A stretch of DNA of 64,000 nt from Lethocerus indicus (Eukaryota > Arthropoda > Insecta > Hemiptera > Belostomatidae), in contig JACDQD010000005.1 of assembly GCA_019843655.1 (NCBI GenBank), forward strand, positions 31,568,954 to 31,632,953. The letters run 5' to 3'. This document shows positions 33,139 through 46,172 of this stretch, piece by piece. Every line of letters begins with the position of its first letter. The stretch's first letter is position 1. The notes under the pieces were generated by a model. It had not been told where the DNA came from, did no database searches, and saw only the letters and a list, made by a program, of their open reading frames with translations. Both the position numbers and the translations under genes were made by a program.

Positions 33139-36100
33139 GCCAAGACCTCCGTTCAGATTTCTGAGAATGAGAAAGCCCTGGAGTGTGATATTCACTTATA
33201 TTCGTGGGAAGGAGTTGTATGCTTTAAGGCGGTCCTAGATGCTGGGTCCCAGATAGCCCCCCCCCCCTGTTCGAGTTCGCCGCTTTGATCCCATCTTGTG
33301 GGTCTCCCCCACCCCCCATCCACGTCTTTTCTCATCCACCCCGCCAGGATAAGGCGTGCGCACCCTTATCTCCTGCCATACCCAGACAACCCACCCCCCC
33401 AGCCGCCCTCGACTCCGCCCGCGTCATATTCCTCCTCCCGAACAACGGCGATGAGAGAGAGGACGTCGTCTTCTCGGTTTGAATCGCCGAGATTGAAATC
33501 TGTCGGCCCATTATTATTAGGACGGTGCGGTGAGGCGCCGCTCTATTGGCCGACGGGGGCGCTTTTTAGACCGCTTTGAAGATACCGTCGATATGAATTC
33601 TGTTTGTGCGTTTCCGATATTGAGGTAGACGGGCGGGGGCGATCGTATCCTATTTACCTTTGATCCGAGGCACCGACTATTCTACGGCCGAGGTGAAGCG
33701 GCCCCCCCCCCTCGGAAGAAGCGGCGGGCCCCCTCACACGAGAGCTTTATAGCCGTACACGAAATTGTCTTCCAATTTATGCGTAAAATATTCTCAACGG
33801 CCCCGGATGAAGAAAACTTTAATTGTCTAGCCATCAAAAGAAGTATTTAATGACGAAGTTGATGGGCATCCTGTCCAATGATGATTCTTCGGAAACCTTC
33901 ATCCGAAATTGAAGGACCATTTCTGGGATGATGGAATAAAACGTTCACACGTTTGTGAAAGTTGATCAGAATCCTTCCCTCAACTATTGTCGGCCATTTG
34001 ATAGATATTGCAAAATGATTTTGATTATTTTAAAAGTCCTTACTCTGTTTGTTTATATTACCTAAGTGTTAATTTACGTTTAGGTCTCCGAAAGTATTAT
34101 GTCGGTAACGGTATTATCCTAGTATTTATTTCGGCTTATAAAAATAAAGGTTTGACGCGTACTTAACTGAATGTTACTGTTGATTCTAGGGCCTACGATC
34201 CGCGAACGTTTCGATAAATTGAATGTATCGACCGAACCCCCGGAGCCGGGGCCTTTTTTAAGATTTGGGGCGGAAAGGGGTGAGCTGGGGTTGGGGAACC
34301 GGGTCAATTTTCTGTAGCCCTTTCCGCCCCCGAGTGCCGCCCCGCCGCCCGCCCCAAGGGGCCTGATTGTGCAAGGCCGCGGGCGCTCACATTGTCGTCG
34401 GGACGCCGCCGCGCCGGAGTCGCCCCGGCTACGGAATCGAACAATGCCGGCGTCGCAAATTCGCCGGATGACGCGGGTACCTCCTCCCGGAGATATACCG
34501 GAGAGTGAGTCGCCCCTACCGCCCCCCCACCCCGACCCCTGGCCGGCAGCCTTCATCAACTAATGGAGCATGCACTTCATACCTAGAGAGGAGCTAGAGG
34601 CGGAGGAGGAGGAGGAGGAGGAGCTTTTAGGTTTATGAGAGAAAGAGTGAGAGAGAGAGAGAGATGGACCGGGGGTGGGTGGGAGGGGCGCTTCCATCCC
34701 GCTGATATTCGGATTTCACGGCTCGAGGGGAGGCGTACTGAGCGCGGGGCGGCGGCGGGGCGGGGCTTATTTGAAATTAAGTAGGCGAGGAAAATGACGG
34801 GGGAGGCGCTCATTCACCCTACGAGTGGTTGCCTCCTCCGCGCCCCCTCCCCACCCCGTCGAATTTTTAGCCGCTTTTCCGAGAATTCACAAATATTTAT
34901 TTCCGCCGGGAAATCTCCGCCCCCGGGCATGCACCGCCCGCTACCCGCGCTTTAAAGACTAATTATCCGCTGGAGAAATATCCCGGTCGGCTCAAAAACA
35001 GACTGTAAAACTGTAAAAACAGCTGTTTACGGGTAATTGATATTTTTCAGTCTATTATACTAGGCCTCGTAATTTTATACCGCCACTGGGTATCGACCCC
35101 GGGCTCCATTCCACCGATTGAATATCCGTTTCTTTCCAAAATTGATTGATTGTTAAAGCTCAAATTAGTCGAGAACGAACTTTAGAATACAGAATTGGCA
35201 GTTCGACCTATAAAATTCAGTCCCGTGATTCCACGTGAATATCTGTTTCTCCAACTTTAGTGCAAATTGTTGGCAAGCGAGCAGGACGCAGATCCGTTCC
35301 CAAAATTTGAATCTTGAGGCGCAAGACTATTTTCAGATGGGGGAAATTCTTCAACAAACACAAAGGGGGCCCCCCCACTGCTTATGCGGGCCCACCCGTT
35401 TCGCGGATTTGAACGTTTCGATTTACGCCTGAAATTATAAGCACACACAGGGCTGAAATAACCGTCAGCTTATGATAAAGTTGGGAGGGGGGGGGGAGAA
35501 AAAATATTTTTCCCGAAACACCGGTGGTAACTCGCCTTACCTTTATTACCTCGCTCCTTGCGGGGGGCCGCGGTCCCAGTTTTAGCTACCCGGGAATCCA
35601 GAAATACAATGTTTCCAGAATCAGTTATTCGTTTATTATGATTGTAGAAAAGCGGGATGAAAATTTTCTCCCCCCTACTATGCCGGACAAGATGTGCTAC
35701 TGACACTGTGGCGACTCATCCAGGAACTGCTAAACAGAAGTATTTCTTCCACCATCTTCAGTTAATAAACCATTTAATCCAACATTTAAAAAAATTTAGA
35801 AAATTTCATCGGTTCAGGAAACCGATTTTCATAACGGTATTTTCCAACGGATTCCCCCCTCACCCCCAAATGTACTTTTTACCTATAAACCCCTCACTCA
35901 ATGTATATAATATCCATTGCTTGGCGTATATAATAGTCATAGTAGAATTATGACTGGGAAGGGGGGGGGGGAGTAACTGTCCGTTATATTCAGACATGCC
36001 CGGGTTCCGAGGAAGGGGCCCCGTTTGGTGGATGTTCCGGGTGTGGGGAAGGGGGCGGTCGGTCGGTAGGGCCGTGATGAGGGGGGAGCAAGATTCATTT

Positions 36101-38217
36101 TCCAAATTGCTTCCGTTTCCGGCGCTTTTGCCCCACGCCACAACACACCCCCACCCCGCGCCAACCTTGTTCAAAACGACGCCCTTTGTGAGGTGACGGC
36201 GCCTATTGGTGACCCGGGCCATTGTTCCACGTGTCCACCAGCAAGTCCTACGATCATATTGCCAATTGTCCCCCCTCCACCCCTCAACCAATTTCAATAT
36301 CAGTCCTCTTAATTATTCGATTCATTCAAGTCGGCGGTTCTAATTACAGTAATTATCGGGGTTTTATCGGGGACCTCTTATTCAATTCCAAATTACCAAT
36401 TATCGATGTTCAATTATAACATTTCTTCGAGTACTTTTATGGGCCCGAATACTGTGTCATCCCAGAATCGTGTCAGGCCGAACTACCCACAGATGCTATA
36501 TAATTTCTCCTGAACAATAATCTGAAAATATTAAATCGTATAGGGCCTTAAAACGACTCTGTCGTTCTTTTCATCCTTCCGTGTCGATACAACAGAAGCG
36601 ATCCACGAAGTTTGGTGTAATAAGTTCTCATGTCTTCAATAACTGCGCGAAAGACGGGAATGAAATTTGGAAAATCGGGATTTTTATGTCCGGGACTACT
36701 TGTAAGTACGTTGACGTCGTGGTGATGGGATGTCCGCATTTGCGTTTAAATCTACCATTTTCGGACGGGTACGAGGATTTTCGACGTATTTCGTCTTCTC
36801 CAACTTGGCGAAAAGTTTAACTCGTCCATTGTCTCGGCGAGCGCTGTGTCGTACGTCGCTATCGGGAAGGTAAGAGGAGATGCGTGAGGAGGAGGAGGAG
36901 GAGGAGGAGGTGGAGGAGGAGGCCCTCAAGGTGAAGATGAACAACGACTGGCGGATGGCCGGGGGCGAGGTGGAAAAAAGGACGGATCCATAATATATAA
37001 CGTGATATGAAAGCAGTTTCTAAGCCGTGTCTAATGGTACGGCCGATGGGAGGATCATGCGTGACGGGGACCACCAACATATTGCAATCCCCAACCCCCC
37101 CCCCGCCCCCCGGCTACCACCGCCGCCCCCTCACCCTCATTATTATTAGCCCGGGAGAGAGGGCCCTGCCGGCAGCATCACACCTAGAATAATAGGAACC
37201 CGTTCTAATTTGCCTCGGTCAATCGATAGTGAAAAGGTGAAAAAAAGAAGCGCGAGGGAAAATAATTTTACACGGAAGTCCCACTTCTATCGGCCTCCAA
37301 GTTATTGTGCGGGGAGCGCCGCCGCAAGTTTCGATATTACTCCCGAGCTGTTCACCGAGTATCAATTTTTTCATTGTTGTTTCATATTTTACATCCCGGT
37401 GTGAATGACCGCCCGAAAAAAAATATTTTGTATATACGGAAATGTTATGAATTTTTTTAATTTGTGGTTAAAAATATATTCAATTACCTAAAGAGGTTTT
37501 TTTTATACAATAATCTTTATGAATTTGGGCATTTAGAAAGGAACTGGATGTGTATCCATGTTAGGTGCGGTAGTGGAGGGAGGGGGGGGAATTTTCGGGA
37601 TCAAAGTGGTGTAACGAATTGTCGGCTTTAATTCCGAATTTTCGTTTTTCAGAATCTTTTAGAAGCGAGACAGCAAAGTAAGGCCGCTTTTAGTTTAATA
37701 AATTCGACTGTATATTGTCCGGTCTCTCTCCCTCTCGGGCGACTGAAGTCGAGTGATGGCGGCGGTCCGTCGTTGAAGTCGGCCGTCCGGCCGGCCCCCC
37801 CCCCCAGAACAATGGGACCGGGGGGTCGGTTGTTCTGTTCGCTTAAATTCCCTTTTCAAATAAACCCCCGTTTAAACGGCTAAATACACAAGATCCAATC
37901 TCTCGAATCGGATCCGGGGAGCAAGTTTCATGAAACCGTTTTCCTCCGAGGGCCCCAACCCCACCCATACCAACCCCCTCCCGCCCCCAAAAACAAACGA
38001 AACTGTTTTGTGACAATTAAAGATGGTGTCGTAGGGAAGAGCTCGCATTGGCAAGTGCTCGATTGTCGCTCGGATGGCACCGCTCTAAACTCGGTAACGA
38101 TGTTTGCAAGTGTCCGAAGGAGTAAGTTATTAGAAGTTATATCAAAGAAGAAGTTAGCGCGAGTTTCTCTATTTGATCGAGTCGTCGGCGCCCACTTCAA
38201 CAGTCCCTCCTCCGCCC

Positions 38218-38220
<3 letters not shown>

Positions 38221-38257
<37 letters not shown>
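38221..38257. repeat. (TC)n microsatellite
   Basis: About 37 bases of uninterrupted TC dinucleotides, the complement of the GA tract type seen at 13719. It gives poly-leucine/serine shadow frames only. Confidence 0.95.
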
Positions 38258-38261
<4 letters not shown>

Positions 38262-40837
38262 ACCGCGCCCTTAAACTTATATTGTTGAGACGAAAAATTA
38301 CAATCGGAAAAGCCCGTCCGCAAACTTCGTCCATTCCGAACGCCGACAATCGGAGCGGAACCCTATAATGAATTCGTTAAATAATCAATTCTATTTGAAC
38401 AGTCGTTACGTTATTTCTTCTCCCCTATAGGTAAGCCTAAGAGTAATCAAATTTCAATAATAAATGTTTAATTTCGGTCTATTGAATATTTCAGCGATTT
38501 AAATTCGCGGCCCAGCACACCTCTGAAATGGGGTTAAAATCTGCTCAATCCATTATATTCCAAACTCAAGCGGGAACAAACCCCCGGCAACTGGGAGAGA
38601 GTGACGGGAAGGGTCAGCCGCGAACTTTATACCGGAAAACAGACCGCAGCGGTCGGGTAATGGGCGGAAGCGTCGTTCCCCGACGGCGGCTTCGAGGTTG
38701 GGAGCCCTTTTTAAAAAATCCGAAACGTCAATATTGTTAGTTTTGCCGGGGGTTTTCGGGGCGCACAATACGGGTGCGGGAAACTGCGCCCGCCCCCCCC
38801 GACGCCGTGATGGAGGAACCCTGTCGGCGAGGGCGGGCGGACCCTTTCCTCCCTTCCCTTATCTTAATCCGGGGACCTATTCATGCGCTTTGAGAATCAA
38901 TGAGGGAGACGGCGGTAAGAGGAGCAGGAGTTGGCGGAGGAGGCGGAGGAGGTGGAGGAGGGAATGGGCTCCCGGGGAGTGAGACGGAGAAAGAGTGAGA
39001 GGGAGGAGACGTGGTCCAGAGGACTGCCGGATGCATTAGACCGACTTCCGGAGCTTCCGTTCCGCTCTCTGCCCTTCCCTTCTCTTTCTCTCTCGTCCCT
39101 CTTTCGCTGACGCAATCCCTCCCTCCCTCTCTCACCCTCCTTCTCACTCTTTCTCTCTCTCTCCCTCTCTGTCCTCTGCCAGGGTAGCCGACCGGCAAAA
39201 CGCGTTCGGTAAACCTCACCCCGGGGCGGCACACCCGGGACCGGCTTCCCCTCGGGAACTCTACTCCTATCCAAAACTCGACAAAATACTTGGCGGGCGG
39301 TCGTATCCTCCGGATAAACATCCGTTTGAAAGGATGATGGGATAATTCGGAAATAGTAATGGGCCTTGGGTAGGGGTGGGGGGTGGTTCGCATACGGTCG
39401 TCCCTTATCGCGAAGAAACTTCCTCGCCACTCTTGCATCTTTGTATGTTTTCTCAAGCTTGAATTATTCTAGAAAATTCACCGTCACAAACCACTAGCGA
39501 TATAGTCAAGCATTTAAGTACGTCGGTAGTAGCTCGTTAATTGTGTTGCTATGCGAAGTTAGCAGCTACGAACTGGAGTAGCGAGAAATAACTGTACTTC
39601 AAGCCGTAGTAAAAAAATTGTCTGGGACAAATTCGAATATCATAACTCAATTTGAAAAGGTTTAGCTTTAGCTTTAGCGGGTTTAGCTTACCGCCATCGC
39701 CGGTATTTTCACTGCATTTGACAGAAAGCAGATTCGGACCAATGATATCGGATAATTGCTGAAAAAACACCTTTCCTTGAATCGTCTCATCTTAAGATCT
39801 CCCTTATTTGCTTCTTAGCTCGATCCCATCGTTGCCTTATTGGGATGTCATGACCCAAAGCTTCGTCTCGAGCGAGATCAGAAATTTTCGCGACCGATAA
39901 TATCCCTTATTTAATATCGCAAGCGGTTTCTACCCCCCCCCTCGCCCCACAAAGGCTTCGGATCTCCACCGGGTATATTTGAAATCTATCCCCTCTTCTC
40001 CTAATAGGATGAGCGGCTGAGGTCTATTCAAAAAACCCTAGTTGAGGGCCCAATCCGTTTTATCGGGCGGGCATTTTTCTCTGAATGGGGCCCTCTCTCC
40101 CGCAGCCCTTGGCTGACACCGACCGAGTTTTCGACACCGAAAATGCCGGCCATTTAACGATTCCTAAAGGCCCCCCGACCACGCTCATCCCGTTCCCATT
40201 CCTCGGTCCCATAGCACACGAGAGCGGTAGGAGCTAAGCGCGAGTGTGAGCGTGGAGAAGTTCAAATAATGCCGAGGACTTGTCCCCGGGGTTTTTGAAT
40301 GACATTATAAAAACTACCCCCGGACATTTTAAGGTGACCCCGACCCGCCCCCCGGCCCACCACATCAACCCCTTATTAGTCCCATTCAGAGCCTACTACT
40401 GCCCCTCACCAGCTCTTTTGTACATCGAGTTCGGTTCCTTTTTCTCGTATTTTATTTTTATTTTCTCTCTCGCTCTCCTTCGTCATTTAAGTGACGGCGG
40501 TCCCTTCAAGGTATATATACTCGAGCAATACTCGTAGGTGCCTCTCAAAGTCCCCCCCCACCCAAGGCCTAACCCCCGACCCTCCCGACACAGGAATTCT
40601 CAGTGATATGCGAGTTAAATACCGGTCAAAATCTATTGTCATATTTGACGTTTAGAAAAGGCGTCATAAGTGGTTAAGGAGCCGCCGTAAGTGTAACGGT
40701 TATAAGCCATTTCAAACTGTCGTTTTAGGTCACAGTTTAACTAGGAGGTAACAGTAAAAAAATTATTAATGCGTGCAGTATGAATTTCAATTCACTTCTC
40801 AATTAGGGTAACAAAATCATAATTTCCACCATAATCT

Positions 40838-40873
40838 AGACCAGTTTCAGAATTTCACCATCGTCAGTAGCAT
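40838..40873 (+). repeat. Fold-back family core, solo copy
   Basis: GACCAGTTTCAGAATTTCAC, then CATCGTCAGTAGCA, matches the core with substitutions in the central GGC. No arm or tail is clear; decayed copy. Confidence 0.5.
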
Positions 40874-41854
40874 ACTATCTGTATTGCAGTAAGCTAATTA
40901 CACCTGTTGGGTGCCAATATTCCATTACTCTACTGCCCTTGCGGTCTTCGGGCCGTGGAGTGTTTTTTTATTGAGTCAAAATTTTGCAATTGAAGAAAAA
41001 TTACTTCTACCGTCCACTAATTATGGAAACGCCCAGACTGGCCCCAAGGATTAGTTGAAACTGTAGACCTTCCCGCGTTCCAAATATCCCTCTTGCCCCA
41101 TTTGGGTCGCGTTTCATTATCGTTAAAAGTGGGAGTTTGTATAAAGAAATTCACAGTAGATTAAATCTGTGCCGCGGGAAGGGGGGGGGAGTGAGTGAGT
41201 TTTAAAAGGATATATGTTAATTCAACATAAAACAAGGCCGGGGGTGGGGGTGGGGTGGGGTGGGGGCGTGCCTGTCTGTAGAGGCCAAAGTAATGGTTGG
41301 ACATTAAAGGCATTAGAGTTTCCTGGTCGGTGCTCTCCTACCCGGAACAGGAGAATTACTGCTCTTTTGTCCGCCCCCACCATACCCATAAACATCGGCC
41401 ACCATCCCGACCCTTGCCCTCTCAACATCTCTCTCTCCAACCGCCTCTCTCTCTCTCTCTATTTATTTATCCTTTTAATATCAGAAAACGTAGAATTGTT
41501 ACAACCCTTCCCGAGTTTCCCCAATCATGATATCCTCTATTAGCTTATCGCTATTGCTGTGGTAAGAAGATCGGTCAGCAGGGGTTGAGCCCACTCTATA
41601 TTATGTCCATTAAAATTTTTTTTTGTTTCATAACAATTCAATTGTTGAATCGGCCTTTTACTTCTCGTGATATTGCAATATACAAATGTCCCTTGTCGCC
41701 TTCTCAATTTTCGACCGATAACAACTGATAACAACTGTCTTCTTATATTCGCTGTAGTCTTAAGTCAGAAGAGACCTAGCGACAGCCGGATGATTCTTCC
41801 CGGAAACCCTCTAACTGGAATTCAACTGGAATTCGGCATTTTCTCGCGGTATGT
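40874..41854. other. Non-coding stretch
   Basis: GGGGT runs near 41240-41265 and a CT run near 41440-41460. No gene signature. The frame at 41214-41543 crosses these runs. Confidence 0.5.
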
Positions 41855-42315
41855 TGTGTTGAGGCCATTACTAAAACGGACATCGAAATTGACCTTAAAC
41901 AACAAACTGACAATATACAAAGCGATACTGAAACCGACATGGACATACGGAATTGAGCTATGGGGTTCCACCAGGAGACATCCGACATCGCTCGCATCCA
42001 GAGATTCCAATCAAAAGTCCTTCGCACCATCCTTAATGCTCCCCAGGGTATGTTTCTAACCGGACAATCCACAATGACCTCTCAACATACCGACAGTCGA
42101 CGAAGTCGCAAAATCCCGGTTCCTGAAGTTCCACTCCCGCCTTTCTCCTCATCCCAATCCACTCGTTCAGTCCCTCTCCTCTCTCACCCATCCGTTATCA
42201 CCCCCCGCGTCGGCTTAAACGCCGCTGGCCCAGAGATCTTAACATACACTCAACACTTGTACATATAATTATCTAATAATTGATTGTACAAATAAAGAAA
42301 AACCAAAAAAAAAAA
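41855..42315 (+). mobile_element. Jockey-like retrotransposon, frameshifted C-terminal remnant with A-tail
   Basis: From about 41858 the translation RPLLKRTSKLTLNNKLTIYK continues into AILKPTWTYGIELWGSTRR. This is the conserved thumb/C-terminal signature of Jockey-clade reverse transcriptases. The match then shifts frame (DIARIQRFQSKVLRTILNAP at about 41981-42040). It returns to the first frame near 42093 (TVDEVAKSRFLKFHSRLSPH, then PNPLVQ). The first frame also has a stop at 42057-42059. A 3' tail ends with AATAAA (42291-42296) and an A-rich run to about 42314. The enzyme palm and endonuclease are absent, so it is a dead 5'-truncated insertion. It shares its end with 4119-4327. Confidence 0.9.
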
Positions 42316-43650
42316 TGTGTCCGGCGGCTGAACGATTGCCGGTCCACCTCTCAAGACTTCGTTCGGACTTCGTTCCCGGGACGTCGTGTTCGGATCGGAC
42401 GGGCCGATGGGTGGGTGGGTGGTGACCGCCGGAAGTGGCCCCATTGACATGGCGGCTGTCCTCATTTTCGATTTCCGTTGTATTCATCGCGGCGGGCGCT
42501 CTTTCTCTCTCTCTCTCTGACGTGTCGCCCGTATCCGACCCCGCCCCGTCGACACGGAGTCGACAACCCCTCCGAGTCCTCCGTAACTGGGGCCAAGGGA
42601 GACCGAACGCCGAGAAGATCTGACAGTAGGAACAGAATTCGTGCTGAGAAAAATCATTCCGTTAGCCCTATTACATATTTTTTGAAACAATCTAGACAGA
42701 TTTAGCGGCCACAGAACTAAGTACACTCGCTATAGTGTGTAGAGCCCGACGGCTATTTTCGTCACCGTCCAATGTCATCTACGCGAAGTGAAAAGGCGTT
42801 AACTGATTAACTTCTTCATTCGTTCTAACGAAGCGAATTCCCTTTTTAATAAATTAAATTCCCGCTAAATAATTTCACGGTCCGTGTAATTTATTTGATT
42901 TAAATTCGAGTCGAAGGGAAAGACTGCCGGAGTTTTTGTTTTTTCAAATTGCCAAGGCGGCCGCCCAAAGAGGGCCGGAACATTTTTCACCCCCACCCCC
43001 CCCCCAACCACCCCCCTCTCTTTAAATTTACTCAGTTTCCAAGTGCCCGAGGTTTACTCTGCTGTCGCGGTCTTTATGCGAATTAATACAATTTTCGGGG
43101 CGCGGGGCTTCAGAAGTTTTCCTGCAGCTTTTTCCTTCTTTCAATTTTCCTTCTATTTTTGTTTTTTTTTTTTTGTTTTATTCGCTGAACGTTGTTACTT
43201 TTAATTATGCGCGGCGGCGGCGCCGAGAGAAACGCCGCGTGTGTCGCCACCTAACTTCAACCCCCTCGCACCCTCCACTCCTCCCTCCCTCCACTCCCTC
43301 CTCTCGCAATTGAGTTAATGCCGCGGACTTCACAAAATGGGACCACTTGTGCAATTTCGCGCGATTGCCGTAGTGAAGTAAGTGTGCTTTTTTCTCCTTC
43401 GGCCCCTACCGAGGAATGAAACAAGAAACAAGACGGCGGCGTTAGTGGAGACGGAGAAAATGTAAGAAATTCGGTAATTACTGGAATAATTTTTTACGTC
43501 CGACCACTCAATTAGTGGCGGGGGCCGCCCGCTCCGCCAAAGCCAACACCGTGCAACGCCTCGTTAGTAACACCTTACATTCTGTATCATGAAATTGTAT
43601 AATTAATATTGATTTTTTTCAAACCTATTGACGACAGTGACACTGCATTC

Positions 43651-43672
43651 GCAGTGCTGACAGCATGCTAAT
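43651..43672 (-). repeat. Fold-back family tail motif, solo
   Basis: GCAGTGCTGACAGCATGCTA matches the complement of the tail consensus, CAGTGCTGACAGGATGCT, with one change. A nearby GACGACAGTGACACTGC (43630) echoes interior words of copies A and B. The core is not recognisable. Confidence 0.45.
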
Positions 43673-44065
43673 CAGAAGTTCAAATAATGAATAATGAATT
43701 CTAAAATAAAACTGTCGGAGTGTTACTGCCAATAAGTGACAATTTAAAATTCTATTAACCGCTGGTCGGTACTGACGATTCCTTTAACTTCGATCACTCT
43801 TTCGGTCGGGCGTCGGGGAAAGTTTTCCTCTCGATACCGGCTGGCGACCGGTTCTTGAAATGAAACCGCTGAACTTTTTGAATTTTCCCCTTTTAACTTG
43901 CCGCGTCGGCCCCTTCCGCCCTTAGTTATGGACACTTTGACTACTTTCCGAACAAAGCGTATTGCCCCACCGACCACTTAGTGCGACAGGAAACTCTCGG
44001 ACGGGGAAGAAAACCCGTTTAAAGCTCTTGTCGGTAGATAGGGGAAAGCTACAAAAAATACTACA

Positions 44066-44100
44066 GCCTACTGACGACGGCGAGAAGCCTACACCGGTAT
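44066..44100 (-). repeat. Fold-back family core, solo, minus orientation
   Basis: CCTACTGACGACGGCGAGAA, then GCCTACACCGGTAT, is the complement of a core reading ATACCGGTGTAGGC, then TTCTCGCCGTCGTCAGTAGG. It most resembles the copy at 6735, sharing the TTCTCGCC variant. Confidence 0.5.
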
Positions 44101-45937
44101 ATCATAAGAACAAATTATTGAACGTAGACATCTTATCCGAAACCACTAACCCAGCGAAATACTTTATTTGGCTATAGAATTAGATTATTATTGAAATTTA
44201 ATGAATTATATACATAAGAAATTTGAGACGACATTCCTTAAAAAATGTTACAAGGATTTCCGAATTGTAGTTCTAAAACTAAAAATTACAGTATCTCACC
44301 GATAGGGAAAGGAGGGAGATATTTTCGAGGCCAATTTGTATTCGTTTAACATCATTTATCGGGTGGGGGTACATCCGATTGTAAGTAAAGTGGTGGGTGT
44401 TGTTGGGGCTCGTGTTCTTTTGCGGGGCGAAATCGTAATGGATCGCCCGAGGGAAATACCCCGCCCAAGGTTCCCCGATTTCTTTTATTTTTGCGTTTTG
44501 GGGCTACCAAAGGGGGAGGCCGACTCCCTCCCCCACCCCCCAACGATTTTATAACGAGTATAATCGTGCGAGGAAATAACGCATTAGTTTTCCGTCCCTC
44601 TGCTCGTCCGCCCCACGGCTATGACAAGAGTGGGAGGCTGCGGGTCCATAAAACAAACTTTCTGGTTTTCTGCCAATTTGAAGTGGGAAGGTGGGGGCTT
44701 TTCCCTCCCTTTGTGGGGGGTGAGGGCCCTTGTTTTTTCCACCTTCGGCCAGTTTTTTTTTATATTTTCGGACGAGGAATTTCTTGTTCTCTTTTTTACT
44801 ATAGAAATAAATAAATAACCTGGAGATAATACGGGGGGTTGTTGTTGTACGGGGGGCGGGGAGGGGTTGGGTGAATGTCTCTGTGTTCAACCGGGCTATT
44901 TGTTTTACACCCCCCCCACCCCCCCCCTCGAGTTAAAATTGAGCACGCGAAGTTAAACCCGGAAAATGGTGTTGAGCTTTTCCTGGAGAGGTTCCGAATT
45001 TACGGCCCCTTTCCCCGTGCCAACTCCCGCACTTCGGGATTAACGGCTTGAAAATATTTTATATTTTCGAATTTCGATACCGAATATATCCGCGACGATC
45101 AAGTCGGCTTATATCCCTCTCGGCTCTGCCTCGAAAGTCGATATTCATCGCCGGCCGAACGTCGAAGGGTAGAGCCATCGACAGTCTCCGGGGTTGACGG
45201 CCATCGGGGGATATCTTTTCTGGGGGTAAAAGTTTAATTGGACTTGGGTTCAGTATTCAGCGGGGACGTCCTTCCGCCGTTCGGTCACCGGTTTAATTAA
45301 TTTTCTCTCTTCTTCTAACTTCTTCTTCTCCTTATATTCCGAACCAACCCCCCACCAACACCCCTTTCGCTCGTATATTTAATTGCGATAACTTTTATGA
45401 ATGAACTTCCTCTCTTACCACCCTGCCCCTCGCTTCTTTCATCGGTCACAAAGACATTTCCTTTTTTTTTTAAGTTCTGTGTGAGAAGCCTCTCTCCCCC
45501 CCTCCTCCCACCAACCCCATAAAATTTGATTGCTGCCGCCGGAAAACTTAGAAATTATTCGGAACCCTGCCGAACTCGATTTTCCGATAAAGCATCCCCC
45601 TCCCCCCATCCCCTACACCCCCTCTCTTTCTTCCTTTCTTCTGTCTTTATGATCCCTCCACTTTGTTATAGTTTTGTTTGAACGATATTGAAATCCTTTT
45701 CCGGTCTCGAACTCGCCGTTTCTTATTAATCAGTCTCGCCTTTCATTTATTTATTTATTTTTTAATATCGGCCCCTCATAATTGACAAATTGAGTACTCG
45801 GGATCGTCCTCGGCCCCCCATGTTTTATCGCTGTTAATCGACAACCAGATTGAATTTAATCCCACCGTTATTACGAACCTAGAATGATATGCTTTGTTTA
45901 CTGGAAAATTTTGATTGCTACAGCATAAGATTCCGCG

Positions 45938-45991
45938 ATATAAATATATATGACACCTCTGAATATCTGTAATATAGATATATATTTATAT
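45938..45991. repeat. 14-bp perfect AT stem-loop
   Basis: ATATAAATATATAT (45938-45951) and ATATATATTTATAT (45978-45991) are exact complements separated by 26 bases. It may be a transposon remnant or simple AT-rich DNA; no coding or other motif is attached. Confidence 0.7.
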
Positions 45992-46106
45992 GCAATAGAT
46001 AATGAGGTATTTTTTGGGGGGCCCTCTAGTTCTTGCAATCGTCCGATTCCTCTCCCCTTAACAAATACTGGGTTTAGAACACTGATCTGATTTTCTGCCC
46101 CCACTT

Positions 46107-46172
46107 AAGCCAGTTTCGACGTTTCGCCATCGTCGATAATAAATCGCGTGTCGAGCATCCTGTTAGCACTGC
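46107..46172 (+). repeat. Fold-back family core plus tail
   Basis: GCCAGTTTCGACGTTTCGCC, then ATCGTCGATAATA (core), is followed by GAGCATCCTGTTAGCACTGC (tail) about 20 bases later. The order is the same as at 12915 and 17850, with a shorter spacer. No outer arm is seen. Confidence 0.6.

Larger units (their letters stand above)
32331..40837. other. Long non-coding stretch rich in microsatellites
   Basis: No gene recognised. It contains a GGA repeat (34601-34623), a GAG-rich patch (36887-36922), C/G runs (33256, 33704, 37797), a (TC)18 microsatellite (38221-38257) and a CT-rich tract (39060-39180). The minus-strand frames at 38881-39456 and 38897-39430 (191 and 177 codons) overlap each other in different frames and cross those tracts, so neither is credible. 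A fold-back tail motif occurs at 33113. Confidence 0.5.
42316..46104. other. Non-coding stretch
   Basis: Contains a C-rich run (42990-43008), a T run (43160-43175), CCT-like clusters (43270-43300), G-rich patches (44840-44870), and fold-back family pieces at 43651 and 44066. An AT hairpin lies at 45938-45991. Frames at 44491-44890 on both strands overlap and look like shadows. No gene recognised. Confidence 0.5.

Noticed and set aside
38881..39456. 191- and 177-codon minus-strand frames
   Set aside because: Two different frames overlap across CT/GGA-rich tracts and give Arg/Glu-rich or poly-Pro repeats; both are by-products of the microsatellites.
39660..39725. CCGCCATCGCCGGTATTTTC segment near a TTTAGC tandem, possible core
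   Set aside because: Only a few bases match the core and the order of motifs is wrong.
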